Part shown: positions 14,801-28,203 of the stretch, in pieces
How the letters are laid out: each line of letters opens with the position of its first letter
Numbering within the stretch: the stretch's first letter is position 1
Notes under the pieces: generated by a model
Database searches by the model: none
What the model was told of the DNA's origin: nothing
What the model saw: the letters and a program-made list of their open reading frames with translations, nothing else
DNA from: Amblyornis subalaris
Lineage: Eukaryota; Chordata; Aves; Passeriformes; Ptilonorhynchidae
Assembly (NCBI GenBank): GCA_018881555.1
Contig: JACAXG010000264.1
Span: 385,775-449,774, forward strand
Direction: 5' to 3'
Length of the DNA stretch: 64,000 bases
Made by a program: the position numbers and the translations under genes

Positions 14801-15791
14801 TGAGGAGTGTTGTGGAACTGCCCTCCTTGTTGGGCTCGTCTGCTCCTGTCTGGATTACAATAAGGCTCAAAAAGTCCATCTGCTAAAAAATGAAAGGAAA
14901 TGCTAATAGGTGCAGTTTCTTTATCATCCATATAATCCTCAGTTCCTTTTAGCAGGTACATTGCCTNGTGGTTGCTGGTGTTTGTATTGCATTTTCCTTT
15001 GAGGAGACAGAGAAGAACCTCTGCAGCTGCTGAAGTTAAACTACCCTGGACCTAGATTGTGGTTTGCTCTTTCCGTGTGTTTCTACNGGTGTGAGATTTT
15101 TCCTGGAACTGCTTTAGTTTGTGCCTTCACATNTGCTTCTTCTTGCACTTGTCTTTATGTACCTTTCACATACAGAGGAGGACATTTCCAGCAAAGCTTC
15201 CCACTTCTCCCAGCTTTTCTNTGTATAACTGAGTATGTCAAATAGTTTACAGGTTCCAGGACCATTCTGCAATGGCAGAAGAAAATCTTCGGGCTGAGAT
15301 ACTAAGCCTTTTAAGAACGCTTATTTCTCTCCACTGTTTGTAAAGAGAATCTAAATTTAGGTATCTGTGGTCCAGGCATCTACATTTAATTATTAATGCC
15401 TGCCTCATGCTGCATATGCTAGTTGTCTACTTTTTGTATTCCCCATAAAATAAACTGTAAGAATAAAGCAGAGAGTAATTCTTCCAGATTTACTCTTCTA
15501 GTATCACTGGATTGATGAGGTCTAAGGATGAAAAAGAAGAAACTGATTGGCAGGACCTGTTGATTAAATGCTGTGTTAGAACACTCTACAAAGCCATGCT
15601 TTACCTGACTGCAGAGAAAGCTGGCTTTTAAGTAGCTGGGAGGAAGGCAAGTTCCCATAGTGCCAACCTTCATGTAAACAAGTTCTAGGAATATGTTTTC
15701 AGAATGAGCATGGAGAATCTACATTCTTATTTTTGAATATGTTAGCTCATTGAAAATGCATGGAATGTTGTCTTTATCAATGAATGAGTGG

Positions 15792-15865
15792 TTGTGTGTG
15801 TATAAATTNTAATGCATATATTTATTTATAACACACAAATTATAATGTGTATGTATGTGTGTNTC
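15792..15865. repeat. TG/TATG-rich low-complexity stretch
   Basis: Two short TG runs flank an AT-rich segment. The second includes gtatgtatgtgtgt and one N. It is a simple repeat. Confidence 0.6.
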
Positions 15866-18800
15866 ATAAATGTAATTTTAATGTATTTTAAAGAGAGAGA
15901 AAGAATCTACTTCTGTATAATGTTTTAATTTCACAGAATCCACGCAATCTACTTCCATTCGGCCTGAGTAGTAGATACTAGGTACCTTTTAAGCATAAAG
16001 CTACAGGGCTTAACAGATTAATTGCTGTAATGTAAAATGACTCCAATGTCCCTGCAGATCATGCTCTGTGAAAATTGCAGCTAATTAAGGCTTGTTGGCC
16101 AAGTTGATGCAAGTAGAAATAACTAATATGCAAAGCTATATTTTTATAACAAATTAACTAAACATTTTCACTAAGCTTTTTCATGGGTTTCTTCCATGCT
16201 TTCATCAAATAGATATATTCATCTAAATTTTTGAAGCAATTAAGCCATTACTGATTTCTTGGATTTGAATTATGCTAAAAACTCTCTGGGGCAGGGACTT
16301 GTCACTTCAGTGTTTGTGAAATTCTGCTCTCCTTGCAATTGAAGGCTCGGTACTACCACAACTGAGTTAATAGCAGAAGATAGGAATCTTTTGATTTCAT
16401 ATATTTAGAATGTGCAGTAAGTAATTTATTGGGGCTTTTACTTTGCTTTTTCTGAATAAGACAAATTTTACAAGGACTTTCTTAAAAATTGGCCATTTTC
16501 TCTTTTTACTTTCACATGTACTTTACTAATATGACATGTTAATTTGCATCTTACTGTGTAGTAGAAGTTGTAAAACTATAAGATTTGTACATTTGCTTCT
16601 CTCTGAAGAAATGTCACTTTTATACATGCCTATTTTCTTCCTTATGTGAAATATTTCATATTTATCAGGGAAATAAAAAGCCCTTTTAAGTGCAAGGACA
16701 GTATACATTAAAAAAGAAAGAAACTGAATTTAAAGCCTAAAAATCATTTAGGTAATGATCTGGGTCAGCACATCTTTGTTTTTGAATGAGTCCTGGTAGT
16801 TATAGAGAGAAAGAACTTGGTAGTAGTTAAATTGTAGGTTCTGAAGCCTTCAGTACTGAATTGGTGGTAGTTCATAAATGTATTTAGAGGAACTGTTAAC
16901 TGCAGTATTTATGAGTATTTACAAATCCTTAATGTCTGCTTAGCAGCAGTCAAATAACAAGATGAACAGATGTCTCTCCCAAGCTTCTTAAAAAGAGCTT
17001 AAGAAGAGGAGGAAATTACTTATTAAGCATAACTAATGCTGCACAGACTACCTCTCTCTTCATCATAAATTCACATTTGCATGGTGTGATGACATTCCAG
17101 TTATGAATAAAGCAAACCTGTGCCTGATTGCGTCCTGGCTGTGATACATTTATAGTGCTAGCCCTTGGCATAATCTCTGTGACGTTTGCATGTTTAGGAG
17201 AACTTCATGCTTTTGTTTTATTTTCAGGCTTTTAGGTAACATTTTCAGGTTATTTGGGGATATGAAGAGGAGGCAAAACATAGCCCAGACTGATTGTTGT
17301 GGGGCTGCAGAGCATCAGGAACCTGGCAGAAATAAATTGCTGGTGGCCTCAGCATCTCACGCATTTTTAAGGGGCTTGGGATAGGTTTTCTGTCTGTGAT
17401 CAGCTCAGCCTCTGCAGTCCAGGAAGCAAGGTGACTTTTGGGGGCTGTCTCCTGCCACATATCCTGGTCATTATCTCCAGCTGGATGACTTTTCCCAGTT
17501 GCTGATGCAGGCCTGTGATGAAAAAGCATTAGCTCAGAACGTATGGTTNGTTCTATAGGTTTATCTAATGCAATTAGTACAATGCATGATCATCACTGTC
17601 TCATTTATCTAATATGGGTGGAAAATAACTCAGGTTATGAAATTTGCAAGAGAAGTGTGTGGCCACAACATTTTGAAAATAAAATGTGTNATTATTGTTT
17701 ATACTTTTGTTGATCTTTATGCAAATTGGCTGACGAAAAATGAATGCAATATTTTTTCTGTAGGGAAACTAAAATTCTTTACCCTGCACAACTCTAGCTT
17801 ATCAGTAAACCTGAATGACTTAATATCTTTGGTTTCTTTTCTGTGATTTAGCATGGAGAATAGCAATAATTGTTACTGCTTTAAAAAATGTCACTACCTA
17901 ATCACACTGTGTCGTATATACTGTTAAAGTAATGTTAGAAGTACTTTGGATGTGGGTGGTTATGTAGAGATTCCCACTTCTACCTTTCAATACCTTTCAC
18001 ATCCAAGAAGCAATGTCTCCACCGCCTTTCTGAATAATGCCATGATGGTGTCCTCCTCTGTTTGCTGTGATTCTTCTGCCTTTAGATTTTCTGGTAAATC
18101 ACACCTTCTCCCTTGCTGAACAAGCCTTTAAATTCTGTTCTGGGAATCAGGAAACTCTCCAGCTCCCNCATGGATAAGTTATGCTCTGTGCTGCAGCACA
18201 TACCTTGTGCGCTCACTGTGTGCACTTGGACTGTAACTCCTTGTGTGTTTACCTGTCTCTCTTCATAGGGGAGCACTATTGCCCCTTCCCTTTGACTCAG
18301 ACATGTGTGCATCTTGCCTCATCAAATTTTCTGTTGATTATTGGCCACAAACTTCTTTGATGACAATTTTGATGCTGTTAAGGAAACAATAGCAATAGTT
18401 TGCTTGTATTTCTGGCACAATGTAAGCAGATCATTAACAAGAATACCAAATGCATACTGTTTAAAAATGCTGTGTTGTATTAAGAATTGAGCATTTCTAT
18501 TCATCTATTTTGACTAGGTCAACATGTGATCAATGTTATGTCATTTTAAGAGTCCGTGTATAATTTCTGTCCTCATTTTCTCTGACAGTAACAAGAAAAT
18601 CAGTGAAAACAAAGCTGTTCAATGCATTTGTCATCTATGCCATTCGATGTTACCAATAGATGTGTTTCATACAGACCCACTTTTGAACGTGTTAAGANTG
18701 ACTTTGTCTTCTTGTAGGCTGTTCTGTTTCACCATAATATTGTACCATCTCATCATTTTTATGTAATAGGTGGTCTCACTTCAGAATGCTTTTGTTAATT

Positions 18801-21800
18801 TTTCCAAAACCTTGCCAGGCTAAAGCTCACTGATCTTCAAAAGTCACCTGGCAATCTGACAAGGACTTGTACGTTTTTCAAAATTTCANTAAGTCTAAAA
18901 ATGAGAAGTAGAATTGTGTTATTAGGGGTTTTGATGGTTGGTAGAACACAGGAAGATGTAATGGGAACACTTAGGACCCTTTTCACNAGCACTGCCTTTG
19001 CTTTTAGAAGAACTTTGACAATTCTTAAATGTTAATGCTACTGGACATTTGAAAACACAATATTCACTCATCTGTCAGATGACTGAATGAGGTACCATTG
19101 TTTCATAAGCAGCTCGCTTCTGTGGTTTGGATNAAGTTCTTACTGCAGATAGTGTTGCTAAATCTTTGTCACAGTTCTGACTAACCAATCCTTACAGGGA
19201 AAGCCAGATGTTACCACTTGTCATGCTGTCTGTTTTTCAATTCCTTGTCCAGTAGATTCTGATTCCTTTAAACTTTCCAGGAAAGTTGCAGTGGAGGATG
19301 TGGGAAACAAAGAAAAAAAGAAGATATTAAAGAGAGAGTAGTCTTGAGAAGAGAAGATAATAGCTTTGTGAGTATTATGTATGGATACATTACCTATACA
19401 TCTCGCTGATTTGGAATAATATAATGGATATACAGACCAAAACGATCACATTGCAAAAGCTGGAAAATATTGAGACAAAATCACGTGAGATAACATCTAC
19501 AGGAAGAAAAAAGAAAAGCCACCCAGCAAATTCTGAATTAGCAATGTGTTTTTCAAATAAAAATACTGCTATTTTCAGTGGAATCTAAACATTGTATCAT
19601 ATTACATGTGTGATTCTNAGTTAGAAGCAAAGTACTTTTAAACAGCTTCTTTCAATTTTTCAAGTACTGGGGAAGATCCTGTATTTCTTTTAAAGGACTA
19701 TTTAAGTTATTTTCAAATGACAAGAGAGAAGGGAAAGAAATTATAGCTATTTTCCACCAAGGTTTTGGTGAGTCTGTTGAAGAAATCAGGCAGTGACANA
19801 TGGAAAGAGAGCCCTGTATACAAATAAATCATTCTTGACATATCCCTTAGGCAGCTGGCTTTCTTATTCTATGCCGTGCACTGGGACGTACTATTATTAT
19901 TTCCCATGTGATTATATGTGTGCATATGCTGTCACTTTCCATTGCTAGAATAAGCTGTTTGAGCTGGATTTTTTAAATATTCCCTCTTTANTCATCAGTG
20001 AAAAGTCAGTTTGATGCAAATGAATGCTTTACTGAATTTCATTAGCAAGGAAAAATAGTCTTTCTCTCCTCTGTCCCATCTCGAGTTGTAGAACTAAGGC
20101 AAGTCAACAGCCTCTAAGGTGTTGTCTTAGATGCTGGAAGCAGTGTGAAGTAAAATAAAAAAGGTGCAGCTTTAGCTGTCCGTTTCCCATTTGAAGGCCT
20201 CCAATTTGAGTGTATTGAGTGTTGAGAGCTAGCACTGAAACCCAAAGGAGCTGTGTGAGTATTCATTACCTCCCCACATGTAGATCTAAGGAAAGATACC
20301 TTGCATGAAGCAGTGGGAAAGATAACTGTCTTTTGTAAATCGACATGTGATGCCCTGTGCAGTTTTCAGGGTGATTTTNTTTGTGGCTTTCTGTCCTTCC
20401 ATCTCTTCTGCTTAGAGCCTGGCAAGATAATGATGTTTTCACTGTATTAAATCAGGACTAAGACCTCTGTGACTCCTGGTCTCAATCGTATCTGGTTTAT
20501 CCTGGAGGGAAGAAGAGTCTGGTTACNTTTGTTTTTTCATGAACCCTGTTCTGTCATATTCCTTTTGACAATTATAATTTCTCACTGGCTTTAGGTGCTT
20601 GTTATAGGGGGAAACAGTGTTTAGCATCCTTGTTAATATAGGGAATATAACACCCTCAGTATTTTGCACAAGGATTACTAATCATTCTGTGGCAAATTGA
20701 GTATTCTAGTAAATATTGCTGAAAGTATTGCTGAAAATTGATCATTTTTTTGTTNATCACTGGTTGTTTCAGGATGTGTGTTGCTGTGGAAAGGCATAGG
20801 GTTATATAGGTTGGCTCCAGTGAGAGAGGAGCGGCTTCCTAATACAGCAACTCTTGTTTGCCCTGAGGTTGCTGTTTTCCACCTCTAATCACTAAGTTGT
20901 GGGAGAAGAGAGGAGATTTCATCACCCAAATTCAGNCATTTCAATAACCAGCCACAGCCAAGGGTTTATCAGAAAAAGCCATATGTGATATTGGCCTGTG
21001 GCAGTCTTGCTTTGTCATGGACCCGTCATTTTCCCTCTGTCTTTGCTCCCTTTGCAGTTTTACCACAAAGCTTTGTGCAGCTGTGCTGTGAATTGGTTTT
21101 GGAAATGAATGACTTAAGAAATGCATGAGCTGGGAAAATTTAAGTGAGAAAAAGAGTGTTTCTCATGANAACACAGGCAAATTCAAAGAATCATCTTTTG
21201 AGGAACCTTATAGTATGTGAAGAGAAAGAATGATTCCTTGATAATTCTCTTTTCTCTACAGAGGGAAGTGGCTGGAAGTTAACTGGTGTTCAGGTGTCTT
21301 ATAAAACAGCGGAGGAGCTCTAAATCTGAATTGCCCTTCTTTGTGGCTGTAAATATGGATTTTGTTTTAACAAGCCTTCTTATACTCACAAAATATGTCG
21401 CGCCATGTATCTTGTGCAAACCAAGTTACTACCAATGACATGAGCACAAACTGGATTTTTTCCTTGCAGTTACTCATTTTACATTCAGTGGTTCAGTGAT
21501 ACCTGCTCTCTCTGTGCTTTATGAGAGGAAATAATGTCACTTAAAGATATTTTGTGTTTCTCCTTTGGCAGCTCCTCATGCCTGAGACTTTTGAGATTTT
21601 CCTTGTCCCCTGGCTCTTGTAATGGCTTTTCCTGTTCGCANTTAATAGTCACTGTGCTTTGGCTGCAGCTGCTTCAGAGGCTGCTCACTGAGCTGGTGCT
21701 TCGGGCAGAGGAGAAGTGAGAAGCCACAGCCTGAGGGGTTGCCTTCNATATGCACATAGCACGTGGCTGGTAACTTCAATCAAGTTTGTTTCAAAGTATC

Positions 21801-24800
21801 TCTGACTGTGACTAGCTGTGCAGGCAGTGGGAGTTATCGTGCTGTCAGATGTGCATGCTGGATCCGACCCATTCAGACCTCAGAAGGTTATTTCAGCCTT
21901 CTATTATTAAAGTGTTTAAAAATAAACTGTGGCTTTGANCCACTGTCCAAGGTGAGGGGATGGTGAATGTGCCCTTCCCTGCTGGAAGCACNGCTGAGAG
22001 CCAGCAGATTCAGCTCTTCCCACATTGTCAGAAGGAGGTGAAGAAAGCTATGCAGTTTCCTGCCTCTTTTCTTCCCCATAATCAATTATCAGACTTTTTT
22101 GCATGTANTCATATCGATTGCTAGGAAGGAAGACTGCTTTTGATTCTATGGGTTGCAGAGAGTACATAGGAACTCCCTAGTAAGTGAAATTATGGGTCCA
22201 TCCTAGTCAATGTTCTTTGATAACTTCAGATCAGCTAGCAGCATTTCTTCTGTGTGCTTTCTCCTCTTTTAACTGTGGGATCTGTCTTAATACAGTAGGC
22301 ATAGAGAGAAAATTGTTTCATGNATAAAGGGATACTGTTTTAGGATGGAAAATATTAGAACATACAGAAGTTTATTTGAAGTGAGAAATATGCCTGTATG
22401 CATGTCTATATAGAGATGGTAATTTGAAATGATTTAGTATGAGATGTTATACATATTGTCACTTCAAATACTTGTTACAGATTTTTTGGCAGAGAGGGTA
22501 TGGGGAAAGAATGGAGACATAACTTTAATCCTTGTGGTTTTGTGTACACCAATGCCNTAACAAATAATTTAGAAGAAAGTATTGAACCTTAAGTATAATT
22601 CTGCCAAAGCCTTCTAAACAGAAAGGTGATTTTACGTCTAGCCCCAAGCATGTGTCTTAAGAGANCATTACAGAAATGTATGTTTTATATGTCATTATTT
22701 CATAGTTTGATTATTTCATAATGAGTATCATAGTGAGTCAACTGGAGTATGAAATTATGAAAAGTAACCATTTCAATACCAAAAATAAAATGAAATTAAA
22801 GCAAGTATTTGAATGTCTTCCTTTATTCCTTGTTTACATGGCAAATGGAGCAATAGTTAAATGATACATCCACAAAAGAGTCCAGTAGAATTGAAATTGT
22901 GCAAACACCATCTGTTGTCTTTTGAAATTCTCTCTAAATGGTATCTTGTATGTAAACTTCANAGTCAATGGCAAAAACGTTTCCCTGCCTCCTTTTAATT
23001 TTTTCTTTCATTTACCCATCTAACATCTTCAGTTTCAGACCCTTAGTCAGGTGTATGTTCCCAGAGTGGCGATCTCCCNACTTCTGTGGTCTCTTGTGTA
23101 AGGGATTCCAGTCAGTGTCATGCCCATGTTGTTCCTATGCTGTGAAGCACCTACTGTGTAAATCTTACTGCTAAATTATCTTACTCAACCACAGCAATGT
23201 GCTGTGAGGGCCAGATGCTGACACATCACGAGCATTCGAGTAGGCATTCTGTGGGCTGAAGTGTGCCTCACCTCCTGTGTGCTTGTCTCATGGGACATGC
23301 TTTTCTCTACACATGCTGCTTACTGCTCATTGCATGAACTTTCAAAGTGACAGTCATGGACTTGTACAGTTAGTTACACCCTCCGGCTCCATGACAGTGC
23401 CCCTTTTGCTGCAATTTTCCTTGTTACTGGCTTCTCTGGCCTTCTTTTAACTCTTGATAGCTCCTTGTCAACCCTCTCTGTTTCATCGAGAAGACCTCCG
23501 AGGAGAATACGGTTCTGGAGAGGACAGTGTTAAAAACAGGGATTTGTTGAATGTTAGGAAAATAGTTATTGTTTCCCTCTCCTCTACCCCCCACCGCCAT
23601 ATTTTAGTGGGCAGGTGCCTGAGGGTGAAGACAAATAGCCTGTATGGCAACAAATAAACTTGACCTTTTGACTTGCAGAGGTGGAAAATACCGAGAAGGT
23701 TCAGGGGGGGCTTTGTCTGGATCATCTTTGAGCTTTGAACAGTGAAGTATAGAGACTCGTCAGCCCTCTTACTGAATGGTGGCAGATGAAACAAAGGAAG
23801 GAATGCTGTTTTAACATTATATGATAGCAGGTTTGATGGATTTCTTTATTCCATTGGCTTCCTGCTGGTTTTGCTGGTCACTCAGAAATGCCACCTTCAA
23901 CCCCACAAACCCTGAGAAAGGTGATAATAAATAGGATAATGAAGCATGCTGCAAATATCATAGCTCTTCATGTGAAATTTGAGCTGAGCATTTATGATCT
24001 TAGTTCATTTAGCATGCTTGAAGAGCCTTTTTGGTGTGTGGTGTCTCAAAGGGCAAGCACATTTTGCTTATTTTTTGATCTGCAAAAGGAAAGCCCCTGG
24101 TCTTATTATGTCTAATTTATTACTGTTAAATATTTGTAAGCAAGTGGAGACAGTCCATACAAGGGAGNTAAAGATAAGTCTTCCTGGATAGAGAAAAAAT
24201 TGCATGGAATTATAAACGTATGGGAATTTAACTTTACAGTTGAAATGGAAATTAATGCCACTGAACTTAAGAACTTTTCAATATCTGAAAGCAAATTTAA
24301 AAGTCAAACCAGACAATGTTGCACCTCTGCACTAGGAAAATTGAAGTCGCTTCTAGGTCTCTATGGCATATTGATAATTAATCTCTATTTGGTATGTGAA
24401 AGGCAAAAACTGAAAGCTGTAGCATTTAACTCACNTGTAAACCTTCCTGTCAAGACTCAGGCAGTTTTCAACATTATTACGTGATATTGAGGGATGAAGG
24501 ACAAGGACAGTAAAGCAAACAAATACTTCACAAATTCTGAGAACTCCCAAGGCGTTAGTTCATAAGTCAGACATCCTTTCCCCTTGGGAGGTTTACTGAT
24601 GGAATCAAATGAGAAAACAGAGTGCTTGCTTTCNTTTATACTCTTACTTTTGAAGCAATAGGGAAAGGAGGTAATCAGGTACTGAATTTTTGCTTTGATT
24701 TTCCGCTTTCAACCAAGCAGTATTTATTAGATTTTTGCTTTGCATTGCTTTGTCTTGCATTCATAATTCCATAGGAAGATGCAGTCTGTGTATGCGTAGA

Positions 24801-25714
24801 CTGAGGATGTAAAATTAAAAAGGAAAGTATCGCAGATACTTTTTAATTATATGAGAACCATATTTAAATGTTTGAGAATGAAGTCAACTAATGNCTTCAA
24901 AGGCTGGCAAAAATTTTTGATTTTTTACTTGAATTTTGTTATTTAAATGCTTCTAATTCCTAATTGCTAGTAATTTCTTAGCTTTGAAGATTTGAAGAGC
25001 TATCTACAATGCAATGTTTGCTTCTTTTGAACTTNTTTTTTTTTAATTTGTTCCAGAACAAAAAAGAGAACATAGAGGCTAAAGGTGCATCTGCCAGGCA
25101 ACAAGTCAAAGTTTTCTCTTTATATGCTGAAAACCTAGAGATATAAATAGATGCAGTTATCAGTGATTCTATAGGTCAGCAATTTGAAAAATTAAGTTTT
25201 CTCTCCATAGGGACTTTATTTCAGTTAATGCCTACACTCAGTGGTTATAAATCTGCTTGTGTTAGTTTATACCTGTTGCTATTTCTTATATAGGAAGAGT
25301 TCACCAAGCAGCAAAATAATCATCCACCTGTTGTGGGTATATTAAAGCAGTTACTCTTTTCTATTAATCTGTTTATTTTTGTCATTGTTACATGCATATA
25401 GAGCCCTTAAACAAGAAATGCAAAATATGTTACAGTGAAATATATCTAACGTAGGAAAATGTAGTAATGATAGCACATCTAGGAAATAGGAGACCGGTTG
25501 TGAATACTATTGACTCATTTATCAGATATTTTGGAGGGGAATATTAACGTGATGACTTATNTGGCCTCTGTGTGTCACGGTTGTGTGTATGTATTTTGTG
25601 AAACAGGTTCATAAAAACATTCAGGAGTGTGTTTTTTATAGAGCTAGAGTATTGTAATTTATGGGGTTTTTTTCTAAATGAGTTTTTCTGTGATACCTTA
25701 ATAGCTTGTCTTTC

Positions 25715-25768
25715 GATACAGTAATTGTATTAGCAGCTATGTAGCACTGTATATTTTCAAATCATTGA
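25715..25768 (+). repeat. Dispersed repeat copy 1 (old interspersed element)
   Basis: The segment beginning gatacagtaattgta, continuing tagc.gctatgtag and ending ttttcaaa.cat, recurs with few differences at 28149-28203 in the same orientation. The 'tagcac...tttTcaaagca' phrase resembles the AGCACTTTA-x-TTCAAAGCACTTTAC core of ancient amniote SINE/LINE tails. The pairing is seen directly; the family is inferred. Confidence 0.6.
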
Positions 25769-28148
25769 TATGATGAAGAAAGCATGAAGAATCTTTTTGA
25801 AAAAGAACATGATTTTAGCTTTTTTTTCCTCACAGAAGAAATTGTATGGTTTATAATTCCTTTTCTTATCTTTGAACTCAGTGGCATTTTTCCTGGGGAT
25901 CATGAGGGAAGATTAGGCTTTGTTAGTAGTTCTGTAGTCAGAGTGGGAAGTAGCNAGATTAGATTGGATTTGAGTAAACCAGAAAATGTTTGGCAGTTTT
26001 AGTAAGTTAGAGACGTTCTTCTGAAAACTGTTATGAGTGACTAGTGAGGATAGTACAGCTAGCTGTGTAGCATGGAACGGGAGGGAAGCTATCACACTGA
26101 CCTCCTGTAAGTAAATTCATTTCACCTCATTAAGTGTCAGTAGCTTAATTTTTCAAGCGAAGATGAAGAGGTGTGCTGTGATGTTTTGCTAATGTTTGTA
26201 GAAAAAGTTTGTTTTCTTGCAGTCAGTCTTGCTCTCAGCAGCATGTGCTCTCTGAAGAGCCCACTCTTAGCCCTNAAGTCTTCTGAAAGGTTTCACNTGA
26301 GTGTGTGTGCTAAGACACCTTNGAGTTTCTGATGAAGTGATCTCTGAAAATCCAGTCTTCTTGGTAGGTCCCTGGGGAGACCTTCAGAACTCCTGTTCTC
26401 TGAATTCATGATGTCTAGCTTGAACAATAGCAAGGAAATCCAGGTTTAGCCCTGTTAAATAGAATTTTACTAGTGTAACAGGAAATATCACTGGTCCCTG
26501 GGGTTATAAGCACTCTTTAATTCATACTGTATCAAAGAGGTTTTTCTCTTAAACTTTCCTTTGCATTGTTTCTCTAGAGCAAAATATTTCTCAATTTGTG
26601 TTTAAAATAAGAGGTTTTGTTCCTTACAGTGCATTGTCACTCTAGGATAAAGGTACATTTGTAGACTTACAAATAACTGATTGTTTCTCTACCCTAGCTT
26701 GTATACCTGCTTCTAAACAGGAAGAATTGGCCAGTCATTCAACCAGAGTGTATCTCCAGATCAAATTACGATGGCATGCTTTGTTTCCCGATAAAATTGC
26801 AATGTCATTCTCTTGCTAAAAATTTCTTCTCATCTGGCTTTAACAATACATTGGGAAAAAAAATATTTTAAAACCTGCCCTTATATTACAGTTTCCTTTA
26901 ATGCCTGACTTAGCAGAAATTTCTTGGGACATAATTTTATAGCTGCTATGTAGCTATAGTCTGAGATGCAACAAGCAGAAATCACTCTGTTGTGTTTCAG
27001 GGTCTAAGACAAACATTTTGATTTAAAAATTAAAAAATTTAATGGACTTTCAAAGGTATCTGAAGAATGCGATCCAGTCTAGTCATAATGAAATTATGTC
27101 AGAGGTAAAATAATCTACTCACTTTGATGTTTTTTTCGAGTGAAATTTTAAAAGTCTGTAAATATTTTGAATTTTTTCTCTAACGTAAAATCTCATGTTC
27201 AATGCTTCAGACTTTCCTCACATTATGTGAATTTTACATCTGTGCTCTCCCTGTCCCTCTGCTCAAAACTGGGGTAACTGAAGCCTAACAGTTCTGAGTA
27301 GAATTGCTGTCACTATCAAATCTACTGTCTTAAGAAATCTGCTCTCTGTGTATGAAGTATCTACGCATATTAGTATCCCAAGTGCATTAGAAATGAAGAT
27401 GGGAAGAATTTGCTCAAATATTGGTGTGCGCAGAGTTGTTCAGACCAATCTCCTTTCATAATCTGCAGAGTCAAATGTCCACTTTCATGACCTGCTGTTT
27501 GCTTCTAAAGGAGACCTCTGCATGGACCAGATGAATGGTAGCTTAAAATNGCCTCACTCTCTCTTTTGACTATAAAAAGAGGCTAGAAGGTAGGAATTCT
27601 ATGCAGACTCATTGTAAATGTCAGAGAATATATATTTTCTGGAGCTCTAGTGAGCCTAAGGAGAACATAGACCTTAAAATTACTCAAGTGGGGCAACTCT
27701 GAATAAGGATAACATGTATATTTCCTAGAAAATTATGAAGACACAGTAAGGAGTCATCTGGTAATTTTGGACACGTCCAAGCTCTGAGGACAGATGAGGA
27801 GAATCTTTTAGATCAATGCTTTGATGGGTTTGAGGACTGTAAGTCACATGTGGTGTCTAACACCTCTGAATTTGGCCTTATTAACCTAGGAACCTGAGAA
27901 AGGTGGAGGTTTTTAGCTAGGAAGGAATTGGCACAGAGATGCCAATTTAGAAAAATAGGCAAGTGCTAGATTTTCAACACAAGCTTATTTTCCACTAACT
28001 TTGATAAGATTTATTATTTCTACAATAACAGGGACATACAAGATGTAAGAANACATCCCTTAAAAACACCTCTTTGAGCTAACTTCCAGCCTGGTTAAGG
28101 ATTTCATAACATGTGCCATTCAAAGATAATGTGTGCATGNCCATTTTA
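25769..28148. other. Intronic sequence between the two dispersed repeat copies
   Basis: This is AT-rich intron. A partial echo of the same repeat phrase (agctgctatgtag, 26941-26953) occurs here. Nothing else is recognised. Confidence 0.45.
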
Positions 28149-28203
28149 GATACAGTAATTGTAATAGCTGCTATGTAGGACTTTATGTTTTCAAAGCATT
28201 TCA
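28149..28203 (+). repeat. Dispersed repeat copy 2 (old interspersed element)
   Basis: This is the partner of the segment at 25715-25768. The match over about 54 bases has roughly eight differences by eye. Sequence following it (tcaaagcacatttt...) continues the resemblance to the SINE/LINE-tail core better than copy 1 does. Confidence 0.6.

Larger units (their letters stand above)
9677..25714. other. Intronic sequence without recognised genes
   Basis: This is AT-rich intron. Simple sequence includes a GATGAT run (about 11802-11825) and a TG/TA-rich stretch (about 15792-15865). I saw no CR1 termini, tRNA-like or snRNA-like sequence, or coding exon on either strand. The many single N characters limit reading of open frames. 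Confidence 0.5.
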
